Shown: positions 21,401-30,891 of the stretch, piece by piece | Layout of the letters: the number at the start of each line of letters is the position of its first letter | Position numbering within the stretch: the first letter of the stretch is position 1 | Assembly: GCA_027563935.2 (NCBI GenBank) | Contig: CM050453.2 | Coordinates: 69,362,018 to 69,426,017, forward strand | Direction of reading: 5' to 3' | Source: Costus lasius | Lineage: Eukaryota; Streptophyta; Magnoliopsida; Zingiberales; Costaceae | Length of the DNA: 64,000 bases | Program-made: the position numbers and the translations under genes | The notes under the pieces: model-generated | What the model was told of the DNA's origin: nothing | Database searches by the model: none | What the model saw: only the letters and a program-made list of their open reading frames with translations

Positions 21401-24400
21401 TGTAAGATCCAAGGATCTTAAATCCTGGTAAGCATTAATTTTGAATTAAATAAAATTATTGACTGTGATATTTTATTATGATTCAAGTAAAATTTATTGA
21501 ATACTAATTAACTAGCTTATTGATTGTTAGTTATTTGATTTGTGATTGGTTGTTATTTTATGGTAAATTAATTAGAGTTTATTGCTTGTTAATTTAAGTT
21601 AATTAATTGTTAATTAATTGGAGTTATTGGTTAATTAATTAGACCTTATTGGTTAGTTAATTAAATCCTTATTGGATGTTAACTTAAGTCCTTATTGGAT
21701 TTTCGGTTAAGTGTTTGGTTATTGGATAAATTAATTAAATTAATTGGTTAACTATGGGATATTGGAATAAAAATTCGAATTAGCTAATTGGGTTTGAAAA
21801 TTCGAAATTGTTAGTTAAGTGGGTTAAACCTATTGGAATTAATGGGTTAAAGGGTTTAAAATTTAGAAACCCAAAGTTTAAGTGGTAAATTCGACTAGGG
21901 TGAGATTTTTGGCGATTTTGGAGTCTTGAGAAAATTAAGGTGGCGGCTTGGAAGAACTTGGCGACTCTTGGAAACCTTGGAGGCGATTTTGGTGTTCTTC
22001 CTTCATCTTCTTCCTTGTTGGCGAAATTCTTTGAGGTGAAACTTCCTTGGTGAATTCTTGGAGATTCCTTAGGCGACTTAAAGGCTTTTGGCGAATTTGT
22101 TGGAGGGTTTTTCACCTTGTGTTTTCGGCTAAGAGGTGAGTGGAAGGTCTTGTTTGATCTATTAAATTAGTTGTGATTGTAATATATGATGTAATTGAAT
22201 TCTTGGGAAAATTACCATGTTTAAAATTGAATTTAGGGTATTGTTCTTCATGAGAACCGAAATTGTACTTTCCCAAGAAAACCTAAATTTCTATGAGAAC
22301 CGAAATTTTGTAAAAGGTATATATTTCATGAAAACCGAAAATTGTGGCATGAAATTTAAGGTATTTTTATAGGGATTTTTGGTAACTTTAGATCATTGAA
22401 TTTTGAGTATGAAATCCTTGTTAACTAGTTATTTTGTAGGGAATTTTGGTAACATTGGAGCAATGATTTTCATAACATGTATGAAAACCGAAACCTTGAA
22501 AATTATAGTTAAACCGAAATTTCTATGGTTGTAGTTAATATGTTTACTTGTGGTAATTTGTGGTAAATTGTAAAGTAATTTATAAGATTACATGTTTACA
22601 TTTTATGTTGATTTTTGGATGCTTTATAAATGCTGTTAACGCTACCATGATTATTTCTTTATGTGTGTAACATGTTATATGTTTATGGTCATGTATTTTG
22701 TTTGAGAAAATTGGGTGATAACATAGTAAGTTTTGACTGAACTAATCAGCATGAAATCTAAGGACCACACCATATTATATGATTGTTAATATTATGTAAT
22801 TATGTGATTGTTAAATATTAAGTGTTTATGTGACTTTTGGAATTTTATGTTGTTATGTGAATTATGATCATTAAGTGATTATGTGAAATATGAATATTAT
22901 GATGATCATTAAGTGAATATGTGAGACATGATTATTATGTGATGGTTAGGACTAAGGCTAGGTGTAACTATGAACTCAAGGGGATAGTCCTTATGTATTA
23001 TGTTGAGGGTTTGAATTTTCAGCCCTGTTATGTGATATGTTAAGGGTTTGAATTTCAGCCCTGTATTGTGATATGTGAGGGGGTTGATGTTCAGCCTGCC
23101 TATTGTGATTATTGTGATGGGGGTTGATGTTCAGCCTGCCCGATATGATTTTGTGATGACTATCCTAGAGTCTAGTTGACACTTAGGAGTCCACCTTTGT
23201 GAAATATGTTCACCTATGTGAATTATGAAATAAGATGTGTCTGTTGTCCAGTAGGAACCTTTTGGGAGAACGGGTTTTGACGCAAAGTGCCATGTCTTGG
23301 TCAGACAGGGGCCACCTCTTGATGTCATTACTCTTTTATGTGTTGGGAATGATATAAGACGCAAAGTGCCATGTCCTGATCAGACAGGGGCCACCTCTTG
23401 ATGTCATCATTCTCGTTTTGTGTTGGGAATGATATAAGACGCAAAGTGCCATGTCCTGATCAGACAGGGGCCACCTCTTGATGTCATCATTCTCGTTTTG
23501 TGTTATGGCGTGATAGACCAGCGTGCCACGTCGTGACCTGACGGGGGCCACCTCCTGATTCTATTCACTGTCCATGTTTATGTGTTGCACGAGATTTTGC
23601 AGCTCCCAGTGCTTTGGCCAAGCCGGGTTAGACCATATTGGTCACTTTGTGAATATGCTGGACAACTAGGTTAATTAAGTATGGTGTGCTTAGTTGGTTT
23701 AGAGTATATGTGTTTAGTTGGTTTAGAGTATAACTCTAGAACCTGAGGTTATTATATGTTGGTGTGTATATTTTGACTGCTTATATGACTTTTGCATTGA
23801 ATTTGTTATTATGTGTTGACATGATATCCTGTTAAAGATTTTTTTAAAAAAAAATAATCTGCATATGTTTTTGAGAGTATGTTATGGATGGTCAATTAGA
23901 CTATCCACTCACTGGGCTGTGTAGCTCACCCCTCACTATTTTCAGGTGTAGAGCAGGGGCGCAGTTAGCATTATCTGGATACTGTGAATTATGCTTAATG
24001 AATCTATGATGCCGGTTGTGGCCTTAATGTGTTTATGTTTATGATGCCGGTTGTGGCTAAACTCTATGAATTTTATGAATTATGTGAACCATGTGATATG
24101 AATGATGTGAACTACGTGAACTTGTGATGCCAGATTGTGGCAGTTTTATGAGTTTGATTTTGTGACACCGCGGGATTCAGCCTGGTTTCGGTGTTTGATA
24201 TGAATTTATAAAATCGATTTTGTGTTTGGTTTTGAGATTCGAATTGATGTGTATTTTGCCATCGGATTTGATATAACTGTTGCCTTGCATATGTCTAGTG
24301 CAAGGATTGCGTGGTGGCAGGTACCTTTATGTGATTTATGAGATTTGTGTTTTGTGGATATTTGTATTTATAAATTTTGAAAATTTTCAGATCGTGTTTT

Positions 24401-24503
24401 CTTGAACTCGGTTTTACCTAGCATATGATCGATCTTATGAAACATCCTGGTTCTTTGACGAATTGTGTTGCTTGATTTGGGGTTAAGTATGTGGGATGTT
24501 ACA
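21401..24503 (+). repeat. GYP2 3' LTR (3103 bp)
   Basis: It is the same as 13781-16883 shifted by 7620. By eye the only difference is one base in the T/A homopolymer near 23842. It contains the second copy of the 80-bp tandem array (units at 23279, 23358 and 23438). Confidence 0.95.
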
Positions 24504-25141
24504 GATCTAGAGCATCGAGAGATCAACGGTGATCTTGAACCTTGTGGTTCAATAAGATCGACCATTGCTTGGGCCGATTTGGTCTTGAACCAAAGTCACT
24601 TGAACCGGCTCATGTTATGAGCGCTTGGTTCAAAGGTTCGAATGGGAGAAGAGGGTTGCGGTTCACTTCATGTGAACGCATAACCGAAGTGAGTAATGGG
24701 TTACTATTTTTGGATAGCAACGCCCACGTTGATTAGAACGTGTTTTTACTCCCTTGTCGATCATCAACTTCGGACGACATCTCCTCCCTTCTCGTGTGAC
24801 AAAAGTCTTGACGAGTGTAGAGGAACTTCTTCTTCGCCAAGCCCAAGGATCTCATCTCCTCCATGCGCAAAGGACCCTTGAAGCTTTGCTAGCACAAAGA
24901 CGACAAGGAGAGGCCATTCTTCATCGTGTGTGCGTCGACTAGGGAGAAGACCCCTTTCGGTTTTTGCTTCCAACACTTCATCCATAGATGGCGATGGTAT
25001 GAATCTTATTGGCATTTTGCAATCGATTTTTCATAGTTGATCATATATCATGCTAATGATCCCTAAAACCCTTATTTCCGCTGCGTTGAAACACATGCGC
25101 CCATTAGGGTTTTTCGCTCCCCCTTGAAGGGGACCCCTGCA
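24504..25141 (+). repeat. COP-C 5' LTR, second part (after GYP2)
   Basis: GATCT (24504-24508) is the duplicated target. The LTR then resumes and ends GACCCCTGCA at 25141. It holds the hairpin TTGAACC..GCTCAT..ATGAGC..GGTTCAA (24600-24633), TACTATTTTTGGATAG (about 24702), and ATGGCGATG|GTATGA (24988-25002; donor 24996|24997). The GCG for GCT change keeps alanine if this is the gag start. Confidence 0.93.
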
Positions 25142-26968
25142 ATTGGTATCAGAGCAGGCTAAATCGCATGATAATATGTTTGCTATGATTTGTGATCCTT
25201 GTATGCGCCATCTTGCTAGATCTAGAATACATGCGAACCTTTACTTGTAGTTGACGCATGTTGTAAGGTTGCGCATGATGTAAGTTTATGTGTTACGCAT
25301 GTATGATGCCTTGGCACTTGTTATAGAGTTTTTATCAAAAACTTATATCTCTTGCGCGTATCACCTTAGATCTAAGCCGCCTACTGTAAACCCTTAGACG
25401 GGTTATTAGGGTTGAAGTCACCCCTAGGTTAGATCCAGAATGTCTGATCAGACTATCTGACAGCCTGAATGGGTCGACCAGTTAGCACCTCGGCGCAAGC
25501 CTATGGTGGCTATAGGTCGACTGCAGACAGGTGTGTAGCGATGTCTGATTGAGACGACTAATGAACGCACCTGAGTTAGGCCCGGGGTCACGCCCGCTAG
25601 CCAGACCTCTGTGTGGTCGTTCAGCCCTGGCGCATGCATGGTTGACCTTATGGTCAACTCAAGTCAGTTAGGACTTGGTGCATGCAAGGGTAGTGGATCT
25701 GACTAGGTTGGTTGAGTGGATCCCTAGTAATGGACCGTTGTAAGGTTGTAGGGGAAATAAGGAAAAATTAAAATTGATCCCAAGGGGTTTTCGAAAAATT
25801 TTAATTTTTATGTATGGATCACATGATTCTTGATTGATGCATATGTTTGTCTATTTAGTCTTATGTGGGCTGCCCGTTATTAATGTGTGCTGTGCTGGGG
25901 CCTGCGAGCCTGGGATTAATTGTTGTAAATTAATTTTATTTTTGTGATCTGCGAATCACAATTTTGATTAATTTATAATGTGAAAGTGACCTGCGTGTCA
26001 CTCTTGTCTAGATAGTTAAATTGTAATTTAATTAGACAAGAGCACAATGCACACTTGGCAGAAGCGCATGCAGCAGTGGCTGGACCAGGTGGAAGGTCTA
26101 GGGTTCGAACCTAGGACCTGGCGCAAATTCCTGGTGGGCGCACCAGTGCTGCAAATGGCGCTAGGGCCCTGCTTGGGCCAGATGAGCAGCTAAAGACCCA
26201 TGAAGAGCAAGTGTAGACTTAAGCTAGGTTAAGGTCTCACTAGGGCTATGGGCTTTTACCACATAAGATACATGCTTTCTTTTATTTGTTAATATTAGAA
26301 TTGCATGATTAAATTTATCTTCTGCTATCACCATAGGAATTGTATGATAGAAAAAGAAGATAAAAGACCGTTAAAATCCAACGCTAAAAATATCAAGCTC
26401 GAATGCCTTCTGACGCGAAACCTCACTGTTCTGATTATCGTTGGAGCCGTGTTGTACCCACTCAGTGGGCACGTCCATCTATCTTCAGACGGTGCGGGAT
26501 TACACCTGTGTGTTACAGAGCAGGGATTTATCCCTTCTCGTTGCTCAGCATAGCACATGGTGGTCCAGGGAGTAGGTTGGGTCAGCTTGACCGTGTAGTC
26601 TACATATGTGGCGCATATGGTAGCACATGGAGGCAGCCATCTGTGGGGTCAGAGATTGTGTTGTACCAACTCAGTTGGCACAGTCTGCTGGATTGCCCAG
26701 ATGAAGGGGAATCGCACGGGTTGGCGATTGGCTGGGATAGCCTACCAGAAACTAGTGCTTGTACTCTCTGTGCATCTTATCTCGCCTGAGCGGGACGCGG
26801 AGACCAAGTATGAAATCTGGATCCCATCTCACTAAAAGAGTTCTACTCTTTCGGGCTGTTTTGCTGGATTTTTCACGCCTGATAAAATAGTGAGAAAAAG
26901 AATCTTTCTTAAGTCCTGATTGATTCTTATACATTGATACTGACCTTGCTGTTCTTGCATTGTTGTAG
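24997..26968 (+). other. Predicted leader intron of COP-C (LTR donor to gag-proximal acceptor)
   Basis: The donor ATG|GTATGA lies in the LTR. A branch-like TACTGAC (26938-26944) is 25 nt before the acceptor TTGTTGTAG|ATA (26968|26969). Joining leaves the LTR ATG in frame with gag: ATG GCG ATG plus seven codons (26969-26989), then the gag ATG at 26990, with no stop. Unspliced, the LTR ATG meets TGA after four codons and a TAG sits immediately upstream of the added codons. The intron holds the primer-binding site and the leader hairpins. This is inferred from signals conserved in all copies; no transcript evidence is available. Confidence 0.6.
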
Positions 26969-26989
26969 ATACCTGCAGCAACGAACACC
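25142..26989 (+). promoter_or_regulatory. COP-C leader: primer site, long structured non-coding region
   Basis: TGGTATCAGAGC (25144-25155) is complementary to initiator-Met tRNA. About 1.85 kb without a conserved frame follow. The middle holds the hairpin cluster (25899-26146). Further down lies a stretch shared by all leaders, with CCCACTCAGTGGGCAC (about 26458-26473) and CAACTCAGTTGGCAC (about 26668), two more short inverted repeats, then the splice acceptor region. Reverse-strand frames here are not conserved as proteins. Confidence 0.85.
25899..26146 (+). ncRNA. Tandem stem-loops with CTGCGN hexaloops in COP-C leader
   Basis: Stem-loop 1 (25899-25910) is GGC-CTGCGA-GCC. Stem-loop 2 (25942-25961) is TTGTGAT-CTGCGA-ATCACAA, enclosed by TAAATTAAT/ATTAATTTA (25926-25934 and about 25967-25975). 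Stem-loop 3 (25985-26002) is AGTGAC-CTGCGT-GTCACT. Stem 4 (26003-26040) is CTTGTCTA/TAGACAAG. Stem 5 (26095-26118) is T-arm-like, GGTCTAGGG-TTCGA, with a pairing return. Stem 6 (26131-26146) is CTGGTG-GGCG-CACCAG. The same order is found in the other four leaders, with compensatory changes. This is a likely cis-acting RNA element (packaging or dimerisation); the function is inferred. Confidence 0.7.
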
Positions 26990-29900
26990 ATGAACTTCAA
27001 TGTGCGATCCCTACTGGAAAGGAAGAAGTTTGCTGGGCCAAACTTCTCTGACTGGTTTGGACACCTTAAGATTATTCTTAAGGCAGAGAGGAAACTGTAT
27101 GTCCTCGAGACGGCGATACCGCCGCAGCCCGCTCCGAACGCCGCAAGGGCGGTTCGGGAAGCCTATGAAAAGCACGTCAATGATAGCATTGATGTCGCTT
27201 GCCTGATGCTAGCATCTATGACGCCACCGCTGCAGCGTCAGCATGAGGATATGTCGGCTATACAGATTATAGCGAACCTCAAGATGCTGTATGCTGCACA
27301 GGCGAGGACTGAACGCTATAATTTGACGAAGCTCTTCTTTCAGAGCAAACTGGCTGAAGGGAGCCCAGTGGGAGCTCACGTGCTCAAGATGATTGGGCAC
27401 AAGGAGGCTCTAGAGAAACTGGGGCATACCATCAACCAGGAGCTTGCTGTGGACATTATTCTGCAGTCTCTCCCGCCTTCATTCGACGCGTTCATTATTA
27501 ATTTTAATATGAACAAAATCGATTGTACTCCGGCAGAGCTGCTGAATATGCTCTTGACCACTGAGGAGACTCTGAAGGGTAAGCCTTCAACCTCTGTCTT
27601 AATGGTTCCTTCAAGGAACAAGAAGAAGGGGAAGAAGGGCAAGGCCCCTGTCAAGAATTACAGCAAGGCTCTGAAGCAGAAGGTCAAGCGGTCTAAGGAA
27701 TACAGGTGTTTCCACTGTGGCCAGCTGGGTCACTGGAAAAAGAACTGTAAAGCGCTCCAAGGAGACAAGAGGGGAAGCTTTGCTTCTGGCTCAGGTATAT
27801 TCGTGACTGAAGTCATGTTTTCTTCTTCTATATCATGGGTGTTGGACACTGCATGTGGAGTTCACATTTGTTCAAATGTGCAGGAACTCAAGAGAAGAAG
27901 GCAGGTGGGACAGCATGAGGTGGACCTACGCGTTGGAAACGGGGCACGGGTTGCTGCTGTTGCTGTAGGAGACTACTTCATTTCTTTACCATCTGGAATT
28001 GTATTAGAACTAAACAGTTGTTACTTTGTTCCCAGTATAACTAAAAATATTATCTCCATTCCTGCTCTTGTTAGGAAGGGATTTTCCTTTGAATGCAATA
28101 TTTCAAAGTGTGTTTTGTCTTTAGATAATATTGTTTATGCAACTGGTTCAATTAGCAATGGGTTATACATGTTGGACATGGAATGTTCTATACAGAACGT
28201 TGATATCAAGAAAGCCAAGTATGCTGATGACAGCACCTTGCTATGGCATAGTCGTTTAGGCCATATTAACGAGAAACGCATTAAGCGGTTGCATCATCAT
28301 GGACTGCTGGGATCATTCTCCTACAAGGAGATTGATACATGCAAGGCTTGTTTAATGGGTAAAATGACGAAGTCACCTTTTCCTCACAAAGGTCAAAGGG
28401 CTTCAGGTTTACTTGACCTTATACACAGTGATGTGTGTGGGCCATTTAGTAAACATGCCAGAGGTGGCTATCAGTACTTCATTACCTTTACTGATGATTT
28501 CAGTAGATATGGTTATGTCTATCTGATGAGACATAAAAGTGAATCTTTTGACAAGTTCAAAGAGTTCAAAAATGAAGTACAAAATCAGCTAGGCCGTAAT
28601 ATCAAGGCACTTCGCTCAGATCGAGGTGGTGAATACCTAAGTCATGCATTTACTGACTATCTAAAAGAGTGTGGCATTATCTCACAGCTCACTCCACCAG
28701 GAACACCGCAATGGAATGGTGTGTCCGAGAGGAGAAATAGAACGTTACTAGATATGGTTCGTTCTATGATGAGTCAGGCTACTCTTCCATACTCCTTTTG
28801 GGGTTTTGCACTGGAAACAGCTGCAAAGGTACTAAACCGGGTGCCATCCAAGGCAGTTTCAAAGACGCCATATGAGTTATGGTATGGGAAACAGCCAAGC
28901 TTGACATTTATCAGGATCTGGGGTTGCGAAGCTTATGTCAAAAAGCTCGCCTCTGGGAAACTAGAGAGCAGATCTGAGAAATGTATCTTTGTCGGATACC
29001 CTAAGGAAACTAAGGGTTATTATTTCTTCGATCCCAAGGAGAACAAGGTTTTTGTTGCTCGTTCGGCCATATTTCTTGAGAAGGAGTTTCTTCTGCAAGA
29101 GGCCAGTGGGAGAGAAATAAAACTGGATGAGAATCCAGAGAAAGGACAAAGTGCTCAAGCAGAGTTGGATGAGCCTGAGCCGGTAGAACAGGTTATTGAA
29201 CAACCTGAGGCTCAGATATCACGGGAACCGCGAAGATCGGGTAGGATCCGTCGACAGCCTGAGCGCTATGACGGAGTCTACATCATTGACAATGATGAAC
29301 CCCTCACTTATGCGGATGCGGTCTGTGGACCGGAGTCAGCGAGATGGCTTGAAGCTATGCGCGCCGAGATGGACTCCATGTCAGATAACCAAGTCTGGGA
29401 TTTGGTTGATCCGCCTCCGGGAGTAATCCCTATAGGCTGTAAATGGATCTTCAAGAAGAAGATTGACATGGATGGTAACGTGGTTACCTATAAAGGCAGG
29501 CTAGTTGCGAAAGGTTTCAAACAAATCTACGGGATAGATTATGATGAAACTTTCTCACCTGTAGCCATGTTTAAGTCTATTCGGATTCTTTTTGCGATAG
29601 CTGCATATTACGATTATGAGATCTGGCAGATGGATGTGAAAACAGCTTTCCTTAATGGAAATCTGGATGAGGATGTGTATATGACACAACCTGAAGGTTT
29701 CACTAATCCAGCAGATCGTCATAAAATATGCAAGTTAAAGAAGTCCATTTATGGACTTAAACAAGCATCGAGAAGCTGGAATATTCGTTTTGATGAATCA
29801 GTTACTGAATTTGGTTTCATCAAGAACGAGGATGACCCGTGTGTATATAAGAGGTTTAGTGGGAGCGTGATTACTTTCCTAGTCCTCTACGTCGATGACA

Positions 29901-30871
29901 TCTTGATCATTGGAAATGACATTCCTGAAATGCATGCTGTTAAGGCATGGCTGAGGAAATGTTTCCAGATGAAAGATCTAGGAGAAGCAGCCTATGTGTT
30001 AGGTGTGAAGATCTACAGGGATAGATCTAAGAGGCTTCTCGGGCTGTGCCAGAGTACTTACATCGATAAAGTCCTGGAAAGATTTCATTTAGAGAATTCT
30101 AAACGAGGATATCTTCCAGTCAGACATGGTCTGAGTCTTTCGAAGAGTCAGTGTCCACAAACACAGACTGAGAAAGATGAAATGGACAATACGCCTTATG
30201 CTTCGGCTATTGGATCCATTATGTATGCGATGTTGTGTACTCGCCCAGACGTCGCTTACGGATTAAGCGTGACCAGTCGTTACCAGAGTAATCCAGGTAT
30301 GGCGCACTGGATTGCAGTCAAGAACATCTTAAAATATCTGCGGAGGACCAAAGATATGTTCTTGATATATGGTGGTCAGGAAGAACTCAGTATTGAAGGA
30401 TATACTGACGCTTCGTTCCAGTCTGACCAGGATGATTTCCGATCGCAATCAGGCTATGTTTTTAGCTTGAATGGTGGAGCAGTGGTGTGGAAGAGTTTCA
30501 AACAGTCAACTGTTGCTGATTCCACAACAGAAGCCGAGTATGTTGCAGCCTCGGAAGCATCCAAGGAGGCAGTGTGGATTCGTAAGTTCGTTAAAGAACT
30601 TGGTTTCGTTCCTTCGAGTGCAGATCCTTTGGTTATCTTCTGTGATAACACTGGAGCAATTGCACAAGCAAAGGAACCACGGTCGCACCAGAAGTCCAAG
30701 CACATACAGAGACGGTTTCATTTGATCAGGGAGATCATTGATCGTGGCGAGATCAAAGTATGCAAGGTTCATACAGATGACAATCTGGCAGACCCGCTTA
30801 CCAAGCCTCTGGCGCAGCAGAAGCATGAGAAGCACTATAATAATATGGGTTTGAGATTCCTCAACCATTAG
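26990..30871 (+). CDS. gag-pol: COP-C gag-pol polyprotein, intact, 1293 residues
   Basis: This is a single frame in Ty1/copia order. Gag covers about residues 1-270, with one CCHC knuckle CFHCGQLGHWKKNC (240-253). The protease has LDTACG (Asp 286; D-T-A where most families have D-T/S-G). The integrase zinc finger starts near His 420 and the DD35E triad is Asp 481, Asp 544 and Glu 580. RT follows (GCKWIFKKK, TAFLNG, YVDDILII with Asp 969/970). RNase H has YTDASF (Asp 1140), STTEAEYVA and the C-terminal HTDDNLADPLTK. No stop or frameshift occurs. The true start may be an ATG in the LTR reached by splicing. The protein makes particles, copies the RNA and integrates it. The 5' LTR is split by GYP2, so normal expression is doubtful. 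Confidence 0.95.
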   Translation: MNFNVRSLLERKKFAGPNFSDWFGHLKIILKAERKLYVLETAIPPQPAPNAARAVREAYEKHVNDSIDVACLMLASMTPPLQRQHEDMSAIQIIANLKMLYAAQARTERYNLTKLFFQSKLAEGSPVGAHVLKMIGHKEALEKLGHTINQELAVDIILQSLPPSFDAFIINFNMNKIDCTPAELLNMLLTTEETLKGKPSTSVLMVPSRNKKKGKKGKAPVKNYSKALKQKVKRSKEYRCFHCGQLGHWKKNCKALQGDKRGSFASGSGIFVTEVMFSSSISWVLDTACGVHICSNVQELKRRRQVGQHEVDLRVGNGARVAAVAVGDYFISLPSGIVLELNSCYFVPSITKNIISIPALVRKGFSFECNISKCVLSLDNIVYATGSISNGLYMLDMECSIQNVDIKKAKYADDSTLLWHSRLGHINEKRIKRLHHHGLLGSFSYKEIDTCKACLMGKMTKSPFPHKGQRASGLLDLIHSDVCGPFSKHARGGYQYFITFTDDFSRYGYVYLMRHKSESFDKFKEFKNEVQNQLGRNIKALRSDRGGEYLSHAFTDYLKECGIISQLTPPGTPQWNGVSERRNRTLLDMVRSMMSQATLPYSFWGFALETAAKVLNRVPSKAVSKTPYELWYGKQPSLTFIRIWGCEAYVKKLASGKLESRSEKCIFVGYPKETKGYYFFDPKENKVFVARSAIFLEKEFLLQEASGREIKLDENPEKGQSAQAELDEPEPVEQVIEQPEAQISREPRRSGRIRRQPERYDGVYIIDNDEPLTYADAVCGPESARWLEAMRAEMDSMSDNQVWDLVDPPPGVIPIGCKWIFKKKIDMDGNVVTYKGRLVAKGFKQIYGIDYDETFSPVAMFKSIRILFAIAAYYDYEIWQMDVKTAFLNGNLDEDVYMTQPEGFTNPADRHKICKLKKSIYGLKQASRSWNIRFDESVTEFGFIKNEDDPCVYKRFSGSVITFLVLYVDDILIIGNDIPEMHAVKAWLRKCFQMKDLGEAAYVLGVKIYRDRSKRLLGLCQSTYIDKVLERFHLENSKRGYLPVRHGLSLSKSQCPQTQTEKDEMDNTPYASAIGSIMYAMLCTRPDVAYGLSVTSRYQSNPGMAHWIAVKNILKYLRRTKDMFLIYGGQEELSIEGYTDASFQSDQDDFRSQSGYVFSLNGGAVVWKSFKQSTVADSTTEAEYVAASEASKEAVWIRKFVKELGFVPSSADPLVIFCDNTGAIAQAKEPRSHQKSKHIQRRFHLIREIIDRGEIKVCKVHTDDNLADPLTKPLAQQKHEKHYNNMGLRFLNH

Positions 30872-30880
30872 ATTATGTGC

Positions 30881-30891
30881 AAGTGGGAGAT
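30881..30891 (+). other. COP-C polypurine tract
   Basis: AAGTGGGAGAT stands directly before TGTTGGGG, ten bases after the gag-pol stop. The same motif precedes the 3' LTRs of COP-F (42214-42224), COP-B (47191-47201) and, reversed, COP-D (53874-53884). Confidence 0.88.

Larger units (their letters stand above)
13781..24503 (+). mobile_element. GYP2: complete Ty3/gypsy chromovirus (Tekay/Del-like) inside the COP-C 5' LTR
   Basis: This 10,723-bp element is flanked by GATCT (13776-13780 and 24504-24508). The LTRs are 3103 bp each (13781-16883 and 21401-24503). The internal region has a Met-tRNA primer site, gag with two CCHC knuckles, and protease-RT-RNase H-integrase followed by a chromodomain. 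Long LTRs plus a C-terminal chromodomain point to the Tekay/Del clade. By eye the LTRs differ only in a T/A run near 16222 and 23842, so this is a very recent insertion, yet gag lacks its usual N-terminus and a TGA separates gag from pol. Confidence 0.95.

Noticed and set aside
26090..26120. Possible tRNA gene (GGGTTCGA T-arm-like sequence) in the copia leader
   Set aside because: Only a T-arm-like hairpin is present; no acceptor, D-arm or anticodon arm folds around it, and it recurs in all leaders as part of the element.
26328..26558. Minus-strand frame in the copia leader, found in several copies and at 58205-58465 on the other strand
   Set aside because: It is interrupted or of different length between copies and lies in structured non-coding leader; it is not conserved as a protein.
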